DNA from: Thermothielavioides terrestris NRRL 8126
Taxonomy: Eukaryota > Ascomycota > Sordariomycetes > Sordariales > Chaetomiaceae
Assembly (NCBI RefSeq): GCF_000226115.1
Contig: NC_016458.1
Span: 8,227,501-8,291,500, forward strand
DNA length: 64,000 nt
Reading direction: 5' to 3'
Shown in pieces: positions 46,541 through 59,050 of the stretch; position 1 is the stretch's first letter, and every line of letters starts with the position of its first letter. The notes under the pieces are model-generated. The model searched no databases and was not told the origin of the DNA. It saw only the letters and a program-made list of their open reading frames with translations. A program made the position numbers and the translations under genes.

Positions 46541-48760
46541 CTACTATCAATCGGTATACGTTTACGCTATATTTGTAAATTAAGATAATCCGCTATATAT
46601 TCTTATAGTGTCTATATCAACGATAGAGGTGACTATATAGTCGATTCTCTTAGCTCGCTAACGTTATTAAGTAGCAAAGCGCTTAAGTACAATTATATCA
46701 ATATTATAGAGGGAGATACCCAACTAGCCTTTGTCGTTTATAAGATGCCTCCCTATACGAGAAAGACGCCTACTAAAGGCTATACTACCAATATCTAGAA
46801 GAGGGAGAGCGCTCGACTTATAGCTAAGTAAATAGGAGGAGTAAAGAAAATTGACAATATACCTAACGTTCCTTTATATACCCTAGGAGCTTCTATATCC
46901 TACTAAGCTATTACTAAAGACATTGCTACTAGAACTATTTACAATAACGAAATAATAGTCGTTAAAGAAGCTAATATAGCTAAAGTAATTTAAAATAGTT
47001 TAGAGACCACTTGTAAAGAGCAATAGTAGAATATTACTATAGACCCTATTGTAGTGTCTAACAACGAATAGGAAGTCTATAAGGACTATAACAAAGCGCT
47101 AAATAGCAACGCTATATAAGAGCGTTTAGAAACTCTCCTAACTTATAAGTATATAGAAGGGGAGTAGCCCCTATAACGTATACTAGGGATTAAATATCTA
47201 GAAACTAGCAATGTCTCCTCCGCTAGCATATAGCGTTAGGAAGTCTAGTAAGCTCTATATATCACGTTAGAAGACGAGGCTACTATAACTAACGACGACC
47301 TAGACGTCTTTGACGACGATAGTGCCAATTACACTAGTAATAAGGAGGATATAGCGACTAAGCTATACTATATCCTAGAGCTTTAGGAAACCTATATATT
47401 ATATAGGTACTCTTAGCGTCTAACTAGAGCTATAAGCAAGTATATCGCTACTATAAGCGAAGTACTTGCTTATATATATATAGATTTTAGTTACGATGAC
47501 GAATATATAGCTAAGCTAGCGATATAATTCGCTAGGTTCTACTATATAGTTTCGAAAAAGGATTTTGATAACAAGCCTACTAGCTTTATATATAACCTAT
47601 ACGTTTAGAGGATCAAGGGTACAATTAAAAGAGCTTTTAAAGAGTTCTAAGAGACGGATATAGTTATAGCAAGCTATATACCGACTACGATAGAAATCCT
47701 TACGTTATATTACGTCTCGCCTAAGGGTAAGGGCAACCCTTCTATAAATATAATATTAGTAGAGCTTAGACTAGCCTATTATAACAATGTCTAAGCTATA
47801 AACGTAGTAAGTGGTGCTAGCTATATAGTTATTACGAATAATAATACTATTAAATCTCTATAAGTGGATATAAAAGCGGTATAAACGTTGACTAAGGATC
47901 TACTCTAATTCGCCTAGAAGTACCAAGTCTATATTAAAGAAGTCGAAAAAACTATAGTAGAATTAGTAAAGTTTATTAGTATATCGGAAGTAAATAGTAA
48001 AGCTAGTAACTTAGATCCTAATAGTCTTACCTTCTAGGGCGACCTTAATAATATATATTATCATTGGATAGCAAAGATCAACGACCTATAGCTAATATAC
48101 AACAAGACTATAATGGATCTCTATTATAAGAATAACGCCCTTCTAAAGAAGATTGACCTCGCTACCTAAACGATAGTAAACCTATACAACGGCATTTATA
48201 TAGGATTGGTATAGCGTATATAGGACATTGAACGCTGCTTAGTAGCTATCGAGACTCGAGCTACTATAATAGACTTACCTACTATAAAGGTAGCTATTAT
48301 AAAACAAGCTAGAACATCTATTTAGACTACTAGCCACTATAAAGTAGTACCTAAGATCGCTTATACTACAACTACGACTATAGTATACGCTATTAAAGCT
48401 ATATAGTTGCCTATATAGAAGACGCTAAGTAAGACACCTATAGCCAAAGCTACGCTATCGGTTATACTAGCAACGCTAGCTAAGACGCTATAGAGTCAAT
48501 ATAACAACGACACTCGATCGACATTAGGAGCTAAAACTGTCGAGGTTATAGGTAGTAAACGCTAAAGAAAAGTAATAATCGACGACAAGGTGTAGGAGAC
48601 GCCAACGCGTCCTCCTAAGAAAGTTAAGAAGATACTTATATCCGCTAAACATAGAGTAGCTACGAAGACGTCGAAGGTAGCTAGGGACGACCTATATACT
48701 AGCGATAGTACCGTCGACCTAGATAAGTAGAACAAATGAATAGGCAAATCGTAATAGAGG
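46540..48760 (+). pseudogene. Extra ORF downstream of pol, nested copy; unknown protein of about 740 codons
   Basis: A single + frame can be followed through Gln/Trp-type stops from an INDRGDYIVDS block and VVYKMPPYTRKTPTKG to a basic C-terminal segment (PTRPPKKVKK ... KHRVATKTSKVARDDLY). The middle is rich in Ile, Leu, Thr and charged residues, including an acidic DDLDVFDDDSANY stretch. I recognise no domain. It is not an RT, integrase or gag duplicate, and shows no envelope-like signal peptide or transmembrane anchor. All three retroelement copies carry it inside the LTRs, so it belongs to the element. The basic, Lys-rich end could bind nucleic acid (inference). Exact start and stop are uncertain because of RIP. 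Confidence 0.62.
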
Positions 48761-48911
48761 ACCTTGCTATAGACTAGGATAACAGATATAGAAATCCTAT
48801 ATAGGGTATAATATAGATTAGTTTTCTTTCTTTCTATATACTCCTTTATCCTATATTAAGTTCTATAATAATGGCGAGGACACCATCTTTTTCTTCTTGT
48901 CCTTAGGCACT

Positions 48912-49160
48912 TGTTATATACAACTGTAGCAAGGGCACCTATAACCGTACTACAGTCAAGGGTGACGAGCGTTCCCTTAAAAAAGGGAACCTTGCCTATA
49001 ACCCCTTTGTAGAACAGTAGATTACATCAATATACTTTTATAATATATACTAGTGTTTAGGAGTGCCGCCTTATCAGCTAACGAGGCTAAGAGGCATTGA
49101 TCTTTCTTACCCTTATACGTTTACTGCTAGATGGTCACTAAGCACCATCTGCGTATAACA
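48912..49160 (+). repeat. 3' LTR of the nested chromovirus copy, 249 bp
   Basis: It begins TGTTATATAC and ends GCGTATAACA. It is the direct repeat of 38575-38823, with differences mostly of the C/T and G/A type. Confidence 0.9.
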
Positions 49161-49165
49161 ACTAT
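49161..49165. other. Target-site duplication (ACTAT) of the nested retroelement, right copy
   Basis: Identical to 38570-38574. The outer element's pol resumes directly after it. Confidence 0.88.
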
Positions 49166-52100
49166 AGTGACTACTTTCGTTTAGGCTTTCCTAGGAGATA
49201 GTATCCGTTGTATAATCGTAGGTAAACAGTGTCTCCTACTTTGAACTTAGTAGGTATATACTTATCGTTATAACGTATCTTCGTAATAGCGCCTATATAA
49301 TCGATCTATTCTACTACTTCCTCCTAATACTACTGTCTAAGGACATTGATAGCTTTAGCAAAGGTAATAGTGCCCTTCTTATAGTAGAGTATATCTAGGA
49401 TAGAGCATAGTTTAAAGTCGTATACTAACTCGTTTAATGATCTTCTAATAGTGACTATAAATATATTATTAAGGTTGTACTATAATATAGGGAGAAGTAG
49501 AAGCTATAGTATTCCTAGTTTTTCTATAGCTTCTATATAAATAGCGATTTCTACTATCTAGTTCGTCCTCTCTAACTAACTGTCCATCTAGGGGTAATAA
49601 GCTATTAAGAAAAGGAGGCTAACGCCTAGGATATAAAAGATTTCTTTCTATAGGTTAGAGGTGAACTTAGTGTCTTAGTCGCTAATAATTTATACTAGAA
49701 GTCCCTAATCTATATACGTTAGCGCTTTAAAGATTATAACTATCTATTCCTCTATTAACATTTTATCGTTTCTAGCTATAAGAAGCTTCTTTTTACTAAA
49801 CTTATAGGTGATAATATATATAGCGTTGAGGATTAAATACTTTTTTATTGACTATAGTGTCCTTTCAGAGGGTATAGTAGGCAAACCGACGATAAAGTCT
49901 ATAATAATAGTATAGAAAGGCTATAGTAGCGTCTAAATTAGCTAAAGGTCTCTAGGCTTCGGTTCTTTTAAGGTCTAGTTCTCTCTATATATAGGGCAGT
50001 GCCAAATATACTTATATACTATCTAACGCTTTTAGTTAAATATAAATACTAAGAGATTTACTATTATATTGTCTATACTAAAGTAGTAAGTATTGTCGTA
50101 TATAATAGTAAGAATATCTTTAATATAGCTACTAGGGATATAAAGCTTCTTTGCTCTTTTATAGTCGACGTAGTAGAGGAGACTGTCCTTTAGTTTATAG
50201 GGTCTAAGCTATAGCTTTTAGTACTACTTTCTTTATAGCTCTCCTTCTTGCTCTTTACATTCTCTTTGCTTAACGATCTTCTTAGCTTGTTTTTCTATAT
50301 TGTAGAGACTCCTAATGATCTTATTGTACTAGCAGTCGTTAGGGTAAACTATAGTTAGCTTAGCTTTAAACTTGTTACTAATAACTAGTTCGAAGGTGCT
50401 AATGTCTATAGTATAGTATTCCTTAGTGTCGATCTAAGTAGTAGACTAAATGTTCTTTAGTTCGTTAGTAGTGTCTTAGGTTTCGTTAGGGACGTCCTCC
50501 TTGAAAGTCGATAGGCGTAATAGGGCGTTTAGTACAACGTTGAGCTTTCCTAGTATATAGAAAATGTTAAGGTCGAACTAGGATAGCTAGTTTATAGTAT
50601 TAGTGAGCTTTAGGTTAGCCTTTATAAGGTCTATAGTAGCAAGAGATATATACTTTACAATGCCTCTAGTTGCTATATAGTCTATTAGGATGTTTATAGG
50701 GTATTAGTTTAACTATACTATTTTTCAGAGCTTCCTAACTACTTATATAATAGTAGCGACTTCTACTTCTATACTTCTATACTTCCTTTCTATATTGGAA
50801 GTTAGGTAGGATAAGAATATAATAGGCTAGATCTCGCTACTTAGGATATCTTAGCTAGGAATACTAGTACCGTCCTATTTGCTATAGAGTTAAAAGACAA
50901 TTGCTCTATATCCTTTACTATTTACATTGAGCTTAATAAATAGTAGCTTATTAGGACGGTAATAATATAGGAAGTACTGCTTATATAGGTGTTTTTATAG
51001 TAGCCTAAAGGACTCTAGTTCTACTAGCGTAGGCTTGAATTTAGTGTTCAAAGTAAATGCTTTCCTAGCGTTCTTCGACTTAGCGATAGAAAGGTCTCTA
51101 CTTACTCTCCTTTAGGTAAAGAGCTTAGTTTTATAGTCCTATAAAGGCTACGCTTTCGCTATATACTATAGAATGCCTTTATATAGCTATCTAGCTATAC
51201 TAAGGTACTACTCTAAGGTCTTAAAGATATTAGGAAACTTAAGTTTCTTAAATATAGTAATCCTATCGTCCGTCTTAGCTACTCCTTTGCTATTAACTAT
51301 ATAGCTAAGAAGTTTTACTAATAGGTAGGCTATAAAGGATTTTTCTATCGAAATATAAATATATACCTTGTCGAAGATATCGAGAACCGTCTTAATGTAC
51401 TTAAGGTGCTCCTCTATATTCTTATTAACGATAATAATATCGTTGATATAGGTGTATATAAAGTACTTATATTTATGGAATAAGCGGTCTATAAAGCACT
51501 ATACGAAAGCTAGTAAGTTTTTAAATCCTATTAGTACAACGTTCGAGCGTTCTAAACCTCTAAGACTAATGACTACTATACAGTTATAGTATTCTTCTAT
51601 AACTAGAAGCTAGAAGAAGAATCTAAAGGCATTAAATACTATAAAGATTATATTGCCTATTATTATATTTATAATATCGTCTTAGTTAGGCAACGGGTAT
51701 ATATCTAGTACTACCAACGTATTTAAGGGCTAGAGGTCTACTACGGCTTTGCTTTTCGTTTTTCTAGTAACTATATAATAGACTATAAAGACTAGGTAAA
51801 CGATAGAGGTTAGCTAGTCTATAAAGTCTATCTTTCCTTATATATATAGTTTATTGTATTCTTCGTCGACAATTACTTAGTCTTTAACGTTTAGTAGGTA
51901 AACCTAAATAGGTTTAAGCTAATTCTACTATCTATCGATAAATGGAATTCTTATCTTCTAATCCTTTAGTATAGGGACAATGCTATAGTTATAGAAGACG
52001 TTATATTTATCTAATAGTACCTTCATCTCTTCTATATACCGTTTATCTCTACTATAGACGTTTACCTCTACTACTAACTTAATATATAGGATATTGTCTA

Positions 52101-55100
52101 GTCTCTTAATACTATAGGATAGCGTATAGAACTCTTGCTTAGTAGGTAGCTTATACTTATCCTTTGTCAATGTCTCTATTATCAGTTCTTTACTACTAGG
52201 TTCCTATTATATAGTTGTCGTTATCTATATATATTTATTGTCTATAACGTTATCCTAGGTCTACTATATAAGGTTCTATACTATTGCCTAGATATCCTCC
52301 TCTAGGCTATACTAGAAGAGGTGTCCAATACATTGTCCTTCGACAATAGTGATTAGACGAACAATGTTGTTCCTTACAATGGCCTAGTATATACTCTTTA
52401 TATCTACAATAGCGTCTAGTATACCCTCGACGTATAAAGCGAAGTAGAGTTTACGTCTTTAACTATCTAGATTGTCGTCATTGATATCTATAGGCTTGAA
52501 CGTAGTCTTAATTAGGTATTCCGTTATAGGTACGACCATTATAGTGTTTATAGCTTTCACCTTCTAGATTGTTCTTTTCTATTCTATATATACTCTTACC
52601 TTTATATTGTAGATAGACTAGAAGTAATAGGTAGACGTATTAAGGTCAATCTTTACTCTATTATAAAGTATAAAGTTAGTTCTAATTAATAGTTTCGCTC
52701 CTAAACCTTTAATAACGTCGGCTATTATAGTAAAGTAACTATCTACGTTGGTACTATAGACGATTCCTCGAATATAGAAGTTAAACTCAACTTACTTCTT
52801 AACTTTAGTATAGGCTCTAACGCCTTTGATAAAGTATAGCTTTACGTTAATCCAACGTAGGTTCTTAGCCTACTTAGAGATAAACTCCTTATCGACGAGG
52901 TTGGTATTGTTACCTATATCGAAGTAAACCTCAGTGCCTAGCTCACCTAGGTTTGTACTAATATTGATTATAAGGTATATAGCTTGCTTGTCTAACGCCT
53001 TTAGTAGCGATATATAAGGCTATACTTCTATAATCTATCCTTTAGTTAGTATAAAGTTTACGTCTTTACTATTAAAGTTATCCTCGTTATTACTAAGGTC
53101 GCGTTAGTAGTCCGTTTAAGGTTGTATAGGTCTATACTTGTCTTTGTCGCTGTCGTTGACTATATATTTGAAAAGCTTATGATATATCGTAAAGACTCTA
53201 CTATAGACGATACATTGCTAAATCTATAGGAGCTATTGTAGTAGTCTACTTTAGCCTAGTCTAGGCTAGCGAAAGGTGTAATATAAGTAGTAAGAACTAT
53301 TAGCTTCTTTATTTTCCGATTCTTTATCTTCGGCTTTAGTATTATATTCGTCGACAAGAATGTACCTAGTCTTCTCTAGTATCTTATAATAAAGGTTAGT
53401 GTCTTCGTCGTCTTTCGTTACTATAATCTCGCTATAGTATAAGAAGGTACTATCTTCGAACTACTTCTTATATATATATATATTCGAATCTATTAAAGTT
53501 GTTGAAGTCGTCTTCTTTAATTGCTATTATCGCCTCTTCTCTAGCCATTGAACAATCTAAATCCTCTTCTATAATTATTAAATAGTTAGTATCCTCTTCT
53601 ATATCTAGTTATATTATAGAAGTTTTAGTTACTAAATAGTTGTACTTAGTTATTATCTTTACTCTAATTGTTTCTAAGTCGCTAGGGTTTGTCTCTATCT
53701 CTTCTCTAAAGATTACAATGTCCTTTTCTACCTCTTCTTATCTAGAAGGCTCCGTTATCCTCCTAGTCGTCTCCTTGTCCTTCGTCGTTGTACTCTATAT
53801 CTATATTGTTGGCAATAGGACTATAGCCAATAATATAGCCCTTAGTAGCATTCTAGTAGAGCTTGTCTCTAACGATATATACTTTAGTATCAAGAATATT
53901 AAGGAATACGCCTATCTCTATAGTTATATCTAGTTCAAAGTATAGCTAGCGAAGTTCTAGATAGAGGTAGTTGTATAGGTATATTAGACGTTGCTCTTTA
54001 GTAGTATCTCCCTAAATATATATATATTTGAAGTATTCTATAGTAAATTTCTAGACTAGCTTATCTTTATAATTGTCCTTTATAGTATACTAGTTTTCAT
54101 TTAGCTATTTCTCTACTTTATATCTCTTAATGCTAAACTCCTTTTTTAAACGTTTAGTCTATACTTTTATAGATATAGTTAGTACTACCTTTTCTATAGT
54201 AGAGAGCTACTACTTATATTATTATAGTACTAATCTTTAAAATAGGGTTTACATCTTTATATATAAAGTCTCTTCTCTTACTAGGTAATATCTAATAACC
54301 TAATCTACCTACTTAACCTAAAGGTTGACGTTCCTATAGTATAGCTATTGTTTATTGTACTATAGGTCCTAGGGTTCCTTAGCCTTATTCTTTATATCTA
54401 GCTAGAAGAGACTAGTATCCTAAATCTTCTATTTCGATATAGATATAGACGGTTATAAAGATATAGTGCTTCTATCCTTAGTTTTAGGCTAATAGTCTTC
54501 TACGTCTATAGCCTTGTTCGCCCTTTTGATTATAACGTTTAGGTTCTCTATTATTCTAGCTATCTAGGTAAAAAAGTCCTATATAGCGAAAGTAGCTTAG
54601 ATATCTATAGCTCTAGCTATTTATCTAGAGGGTTTAGCTTCTTATCTAGAGGGTCTAGCTACTTATCTATATAGTAGGCTTAGTATCTCTTAGAATAGTA
54701 AAGAGATATTGAAATCAACTAAACTGTCTATATATTCTATTCTAAAGTTCTAGATGACTATACCTAGTCTAGAAAGTTTAGATAGATACTAGGATAGTTG
54801 GCTAAGCGTCTATAGTAGCGGCTAGGGAACCTAGTCGAAAGTATCAATTAGCTAAGCTATCGGAGATAATAGGTCTTCCTCTTTAGGTTATCGGTTCTAA
54901 GGCGACGGATCCTATAATCCTCTTAGTAGTCCTTAGTAGCGTCTATCAAAATTATAGCTATTGACGATATAGGTTTTATATCCTTATTAAAGAATAGTTG
55001 ATATATCCTAGGTTTCTAGTTGCTTCTAAAAGGTTAAGCTTAGTAGAGTTGCTAGCTAGTTCTTAGTTGGATTATATCTAATTTTTATTAATATTTCTAG

Positions 55101-55640
55101 TGGTATAGCTAGTCTTAGTTGCTAATCGCTAGTCCCTTAAGGCTTTAGGGTCTTTAGCGGTCCTCGACTCTCTAGTACTAAGGTCTCTAACGTTTTTTAG
55201 GTTGAGTCCTTAGTCTTTAAAGCGATGTCTTTAATCCTAGGGTCTAGGATAAGGTTCTTGCTAACGGCTATTTAGACTTTGCGCTTAATAGATATAAGAT
55301 AGGCGTATAGAATATAGTTGTCGAATATCTAAGAGGGAGGATACTCCGAGATATATAGTTCTTAAGCGTATCGCTATATATAGTTGTCTCCTTCTAGTGC
55401 TGTCTTAAAGGATACTATAGCTTCTAGGTACTTAAGTTTCTATAAGCTAATATTAGTGACCTACTAAACGTTGTAGGTAACCCTAAAGTCCTTAATAAAC
55501 TTAAGAGTCTATTGTACGTCCCTATAGACGTTTATATTTATAAGGTTTAACTTCGTCTAGTTCCTAACGCCTTAAGGGTATCTAGGGTTAGGTTAACGGT
55601 GTTAGCGAAGCGAACTAGTTCATTATATAGTACGTTTCCT
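49161..55640 (-). pseudogene. gag-pol of the outer chromovirus, main part (RIPed)
   Basis: The minus-strand reading matches the nested copy domain by domain: integrase core (about 49600-50400), RNase H (about 50550-51050), RT (about 51200-52180, including the open RT fragment 51958-52170), protease (about 52880-52940), and gag up to about 55640. The integrase C-terminus and chromodomain are on the far side of the nested copy (38097-38574). The + strand ORF at 53640-53933 is a shadow of gag. The 50349-52978 part is almost identical to 61371-64000. Confidence 0.83.
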
Positions 55641-55760
55641 AAAGCTTACTCCTTTAAAAAAGAGCATTATCTGCCTTGGGCGTTGCTCTATATAACTTAC
55701 TAGGTATAATTCGTAATATCTCCTAATCCGAATTTAGCTCCCTTTAACAAGAAGCGAACA

Positions 55761-55784
55761 AGTTCAAATCGTTAGTAGGCACCT
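55761..55784 (-). other. Primer-binding site of the outer retroelement
   Basis: Read on the minus strand, the sequence after the 5' LTR and two bases is AGGTGCCTACTAACG followed by ATTTGAACT. This matches the site of the nested copy apart from the first base and RIP-type changes. Confidence 0.6.
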
Positions 55785-55786
55785 CT

Positions 55787-56034
55787 TATTATACGCTGAT
55801 AGTGTTTAGTGACTATCTAGTGGTAAACGTATAAGGGTAAGAAAGATCAATGCCTCTTAGCCTCGTTAGCTAATAAGGCGGTACTCCTAAACACTAGTAT
55901 ATATTATAAAAGTATATTGATGTAGTCTACTGTTCTACGAAAGGGTTGTAGGCGAGGTTCCCCTTTTAAGGGAACGCTCGTCACCCCTGACCGCGGTACG
56001 GTCATAGGTGCCTTTGCCACAGTTGCGTGTGATA
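55787..56034 (-). repeat. 5' LTR of the outer chromovirus copy, 248 bp
   Basis: On the + strand it begins TATTATACGC and ends GCGTGTGATA. It pairs with 34867-35114, also 248 bp and in the same orientation. Its less mutated right end shows the probable original terminus GCGTGTGACA. Confidence 0.88.
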
Positions 56035-56465
56035 TATTACCTAGATCGTCAACGATATAGAGAAGGATTAGAAGGCTAAGTAGAAAATGTAGAGGAAGCT
56101 ACTAGAGAACAAGAAGTACAACTTTATTACGAACCGCCTAGTGATAAAGTTATACGACGAATTTATTAATAAGGTTAAAAGCGATATCTATAAGCGAGAT
56201 TATATATATATAGATAAGCTTGACGACGAGTAGGTGCCTTCTAGCGGTAGGAATCTAGGCTACCTTGATCTTAGAGATGGGAAGCGCACTATTATTCCTC
56301 GCTCAAAGTATAAGAAAATATAGATATACGAGCTCCTAATCGAAATACTATCTAAATCTACTATACCGCTTAAAGGCTAGTTCGTAATCACTATTAGCGA
56401 TAGCGAATTATCTAGCTCTAAAGAGGAGGATCAGGGTAGTGCTAGCTATTAGGAGGAAGACTAGG
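56035..56465 (+). pseudogene. Pogo-like transposase, 3' part
   Basis: Starting in the right TSD copy (TATTA, 56035-56039), the + frame continues the transposase frame of 33110-34866 if the outer retroelement and one TSD are removed. It reads an AITQIVNDIEKD segment, a Lys-rich helix, LDLRDGKRTIIPRSKY and an acidic Ser/Glu tail (SDSELSSSKEED). A TAG at 56460-56462 may be the true stop or a former Gln. It is cut off by the third retroelement at 56466. Confidence 0.65.
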
Positions 56466-56715
56466 TGTTATACGCTGATGGTGCTCGGTGACCATCTAGC
56501 GGTAAACGTATAAGGGTAAGAAAGATCAATGCCTCTTAGCTTTGTTAGCTAATAAGGCGGCACTCCTAAACACTAGTATATATTATAAAAGTATATTGAT
56601 ATAGTCTATCTTCCTACGAAAGGGTTCTAGATGAGGTTCCCTTTTTTTAAGGGAACGCTCATTACCTCTAACCGCGGTACAGTTATAGGTGCCTTTGTTA
56701 TAGTTGTGTATAACA
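56466..56715 (-). repeat. LTR of the third chromovirus copy (its 3' LTR), 250 bp
   Basis: It begins TGTTATACGC and ends GTGTATAACA, in the same orientation as the outer copy. The five bases before it, CTAGG (56461-56465), should be its target-site duplication; the partner lies beyond the window. Confidence 0.88.
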
Positions 56716-56799
56716 AGTGCCTAGGGACAACAAGAAAAAGATAGCGTCCTCGCCATTATTATAGAACTTAATATAGGATAAAGGAGCGTATAGAAAGGG

Positions 56800-59050
56800 A
56801 AGAAAACTAATCTATATTATACTCTATATAAGATTTCTATATCTATTATCCTAGTCTATAGCAAGGTCCTCCATTGTAATTTGCCTATTTATTTGTTCTA
56901 CTTGTCTAGGTCGACGGTACTATCGCTAGCGTATAGGTCGTCCCTAGCTACTTTCGACGTCTTTACGGCTACTCTACATTTAGTAGATACAAGTGTCTTT
57001 TTAACTTTCTTAGGAGGACGTATTAGCGTCTTCTATACCTTGTTGTCAATTGTTACTTTTCTCTAGCGCTTACTACCTATAACTTCGATAGTTTTAGCTC
57101 CTAATGTTAATCGGATATCGTTGTTACGCTAACTCTATAGCGTCTTAGCTAGCGTTGCTAGTACAACCAATAGTATAGCTTTGGCTATAGGTGTCTTACT
57201 TAACGTCTTCTATATAGGCAACTATATAGCTTTAACAATATATACTATAGTCGTAGTTGCAATATAAACGATCTTAGGTACCGCTTTATAATAGCTAATA
57301 GTCTAAATAGATGTTCTAGCTTGTTTTATAACAACTACCTTTATAGTAAATAAATCTATTGTAGTAGCTTAGGTCTCGATAGCCACTAAGTAGCATTCAA
57401 CGTCCTATATACGCTATACTAGTCCTATATAAATGCTGTTGTATAGGTTTACTATCGTTTAAGTAGCGAGGTTGATCTTCTCTAGAAGGGCGTTGTTCTT
57501 ATAACAGAGATCCATTATAGTCTTGTTGTATACTAGCTATAGGTCGCTAATCTTTGCTATCTAGTGATAGTATATATTATTAAGGTCGCCCTAGAAGGCA
57601 AGACTACTAGGATCTAGGTTACTAGCTTTACTATTTACTTTCAATATACTAATAAGCTTTGCTAATTCTACTATAGTTTTTTCGACTTCTTTAATATAGA
57701 CTTAATACTTCTAGGCGAATTGGAGTAGATCCTTAGTTAGCGCTTATACCGCTTTTATATCCGTTTACAGAGATTTAATAGTGTTATTATTTATAGTGAC
57801 TATATAGCTAGTACCGCTTACTATATCTATAGCTTAGGCATTATTGTAATAGGCTAATCTAAGCTCTACTAATATTACATTTATAGAAGGGTTGCCCTCG
57901 CCCTTAGGTAAGATGTAATATAATATAAGGATTTCTATTATAGTTGATATATAGCTTACTATAATTATACCTATCTCTTAGAACTCTTTAAAGGCTCTTT
58001 TAATTATACCCTTAATCCTTTAAATATATAAGTTGTATACAAAGCTAGCGGGCTTATTACTAAAATCCTTCTTTAGGACTATATAGTAGAACCTAGTAAA
58101 TTATATTGCTAGCTTAGCTATATATTTATCATTGTAACTAAAATCTATATATATATAAGCAAATGCTTCGCTTATAGTAGCAATATATTTGTTTATAGCT
58201 CTAGTTAAGCGCTAAGAGTACCTATACGATATATAGGTTTTCTAAAGCTCTAGGATATAGTATAGCTTAGTCGCTATATCCTCCTTATTACTAGTGTAAT
58301 TAGCACTATTGTCGTCAGAGACGTCTAGGTCGTCGTTAGTTGTAGCGGCCTTGTCTTCTAACGCAATATATAGAGCTTACTAGACTTCCTAGCGCTATAC
58401 GCTAGCGGAGGAGACGTTGCTAGTTTCTAGATTTCTAGATACTTGATCCCTAGTATACATTGTAGAGGCTATTCCCCTTCTATATACTTATAAGTTAAAA
58501 GAGTTTCTAAGCGCTTTTATATAGCGTCGCTATCTAGCGCTTCGTTGTAGTCCTTATAGACTTCCTATTCGTTGTTAGACACTACAATAGGGTCTATAGT
58601 AATATTCTACTATCGCTCTTTATAAGCGGTCTCTAAGCTATTTTAGATTACTTTAACTATATTAGCTTCTTTAATAGCCATTATTTCGTTGTTATAAGTA
58701 GTTTTAATAGCGACGTCTTTAGTAATAGCTCAATAGGATATAGAAGCTCCTAGGGCGTATAAAGGAACGTTAGATGTACTATCGATTTCCTTTACTCCTT
58801 TCGTTTACTTAGCTATAAGTTGGGCGCTCTCCCTCTTCTAGATATTAATAGTATAGCCTTTAGTAGACGTCTTTCTTATATAGGGAAGCATCTTATAAAC
58901 GACGAAGGCTAGTTAGGTATCTCCCTTTATAATATCGATATAATTATATTTAAGCGCTTTACTACTTAATAACGTTAGCGAGCTAAGAGAATCGACTATA
59001 TAGTCGCCTCTATCGTTGATATAAGCACTATAAGAACGTATAGCAAATTG
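56800..59050 (-). pseudogene. Extra ORF downstream of pol, third retroelement copy (RIPed)
   Basis: Counterpart of 46540-48760 on the minus strand, with the same unknown protein and the same RIP-type stops. The open + strand ORF at 56881-57066 is its shadow. Unlike the outer copy this one is not interrupted, so it helps define the original layout. Confidence 0.6.

Larger units (their letters stand above)
38575..49160 (+). mobile_element. Nested full-length Ty3/Gypsy chromovirus, 10,586 bp
   Basis: Both LTRs (38575-38823 and 48912-49160), perfect ACTAT target-site duplications and an internal region with gag, protease, reverse transcriptase, RNase H, integrase with chromodomain and an extra 3' ORF are present. 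It is inserted in the pol gene of an older copy in inverted orientation. Retroelements of this type copy through RNA; chromodomain integrases direct insertion to heterochromatin. It is fully inactivated by RIP. No convincing polypurine tract precedes the 3' LTR: the sequence there is pyrimidine-rich on the coding strand. Confidence 0.9.
34867..56034 (-). mobile_element. Outer Ty3/Gypsy chromovirus, split by a nested copy
   Basis: LTRs at 34867-35114 and 55787-56034, both in the same orientation, bound an internal region that reads gag-pol and an extra ORF on the minus strand. It is interrupted by a second copy at 38575-49160. Removing that copy and one ACTAT repeat leaves about 10.58 kb, the same size as the nested copy (10,586 bp). 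It sits inside the pogo-like transposase with TSD TATTG/TATTA. All frames are RIPed and dead. Confidence 0.88.

Noticed and set aside
48562..48747. 61-codon minus-strand ORF (and its relative at 56881-57066 on plus)
   Set aside because: It is antisense to the extra retroelement ORF; it recurs only because the element recurs.
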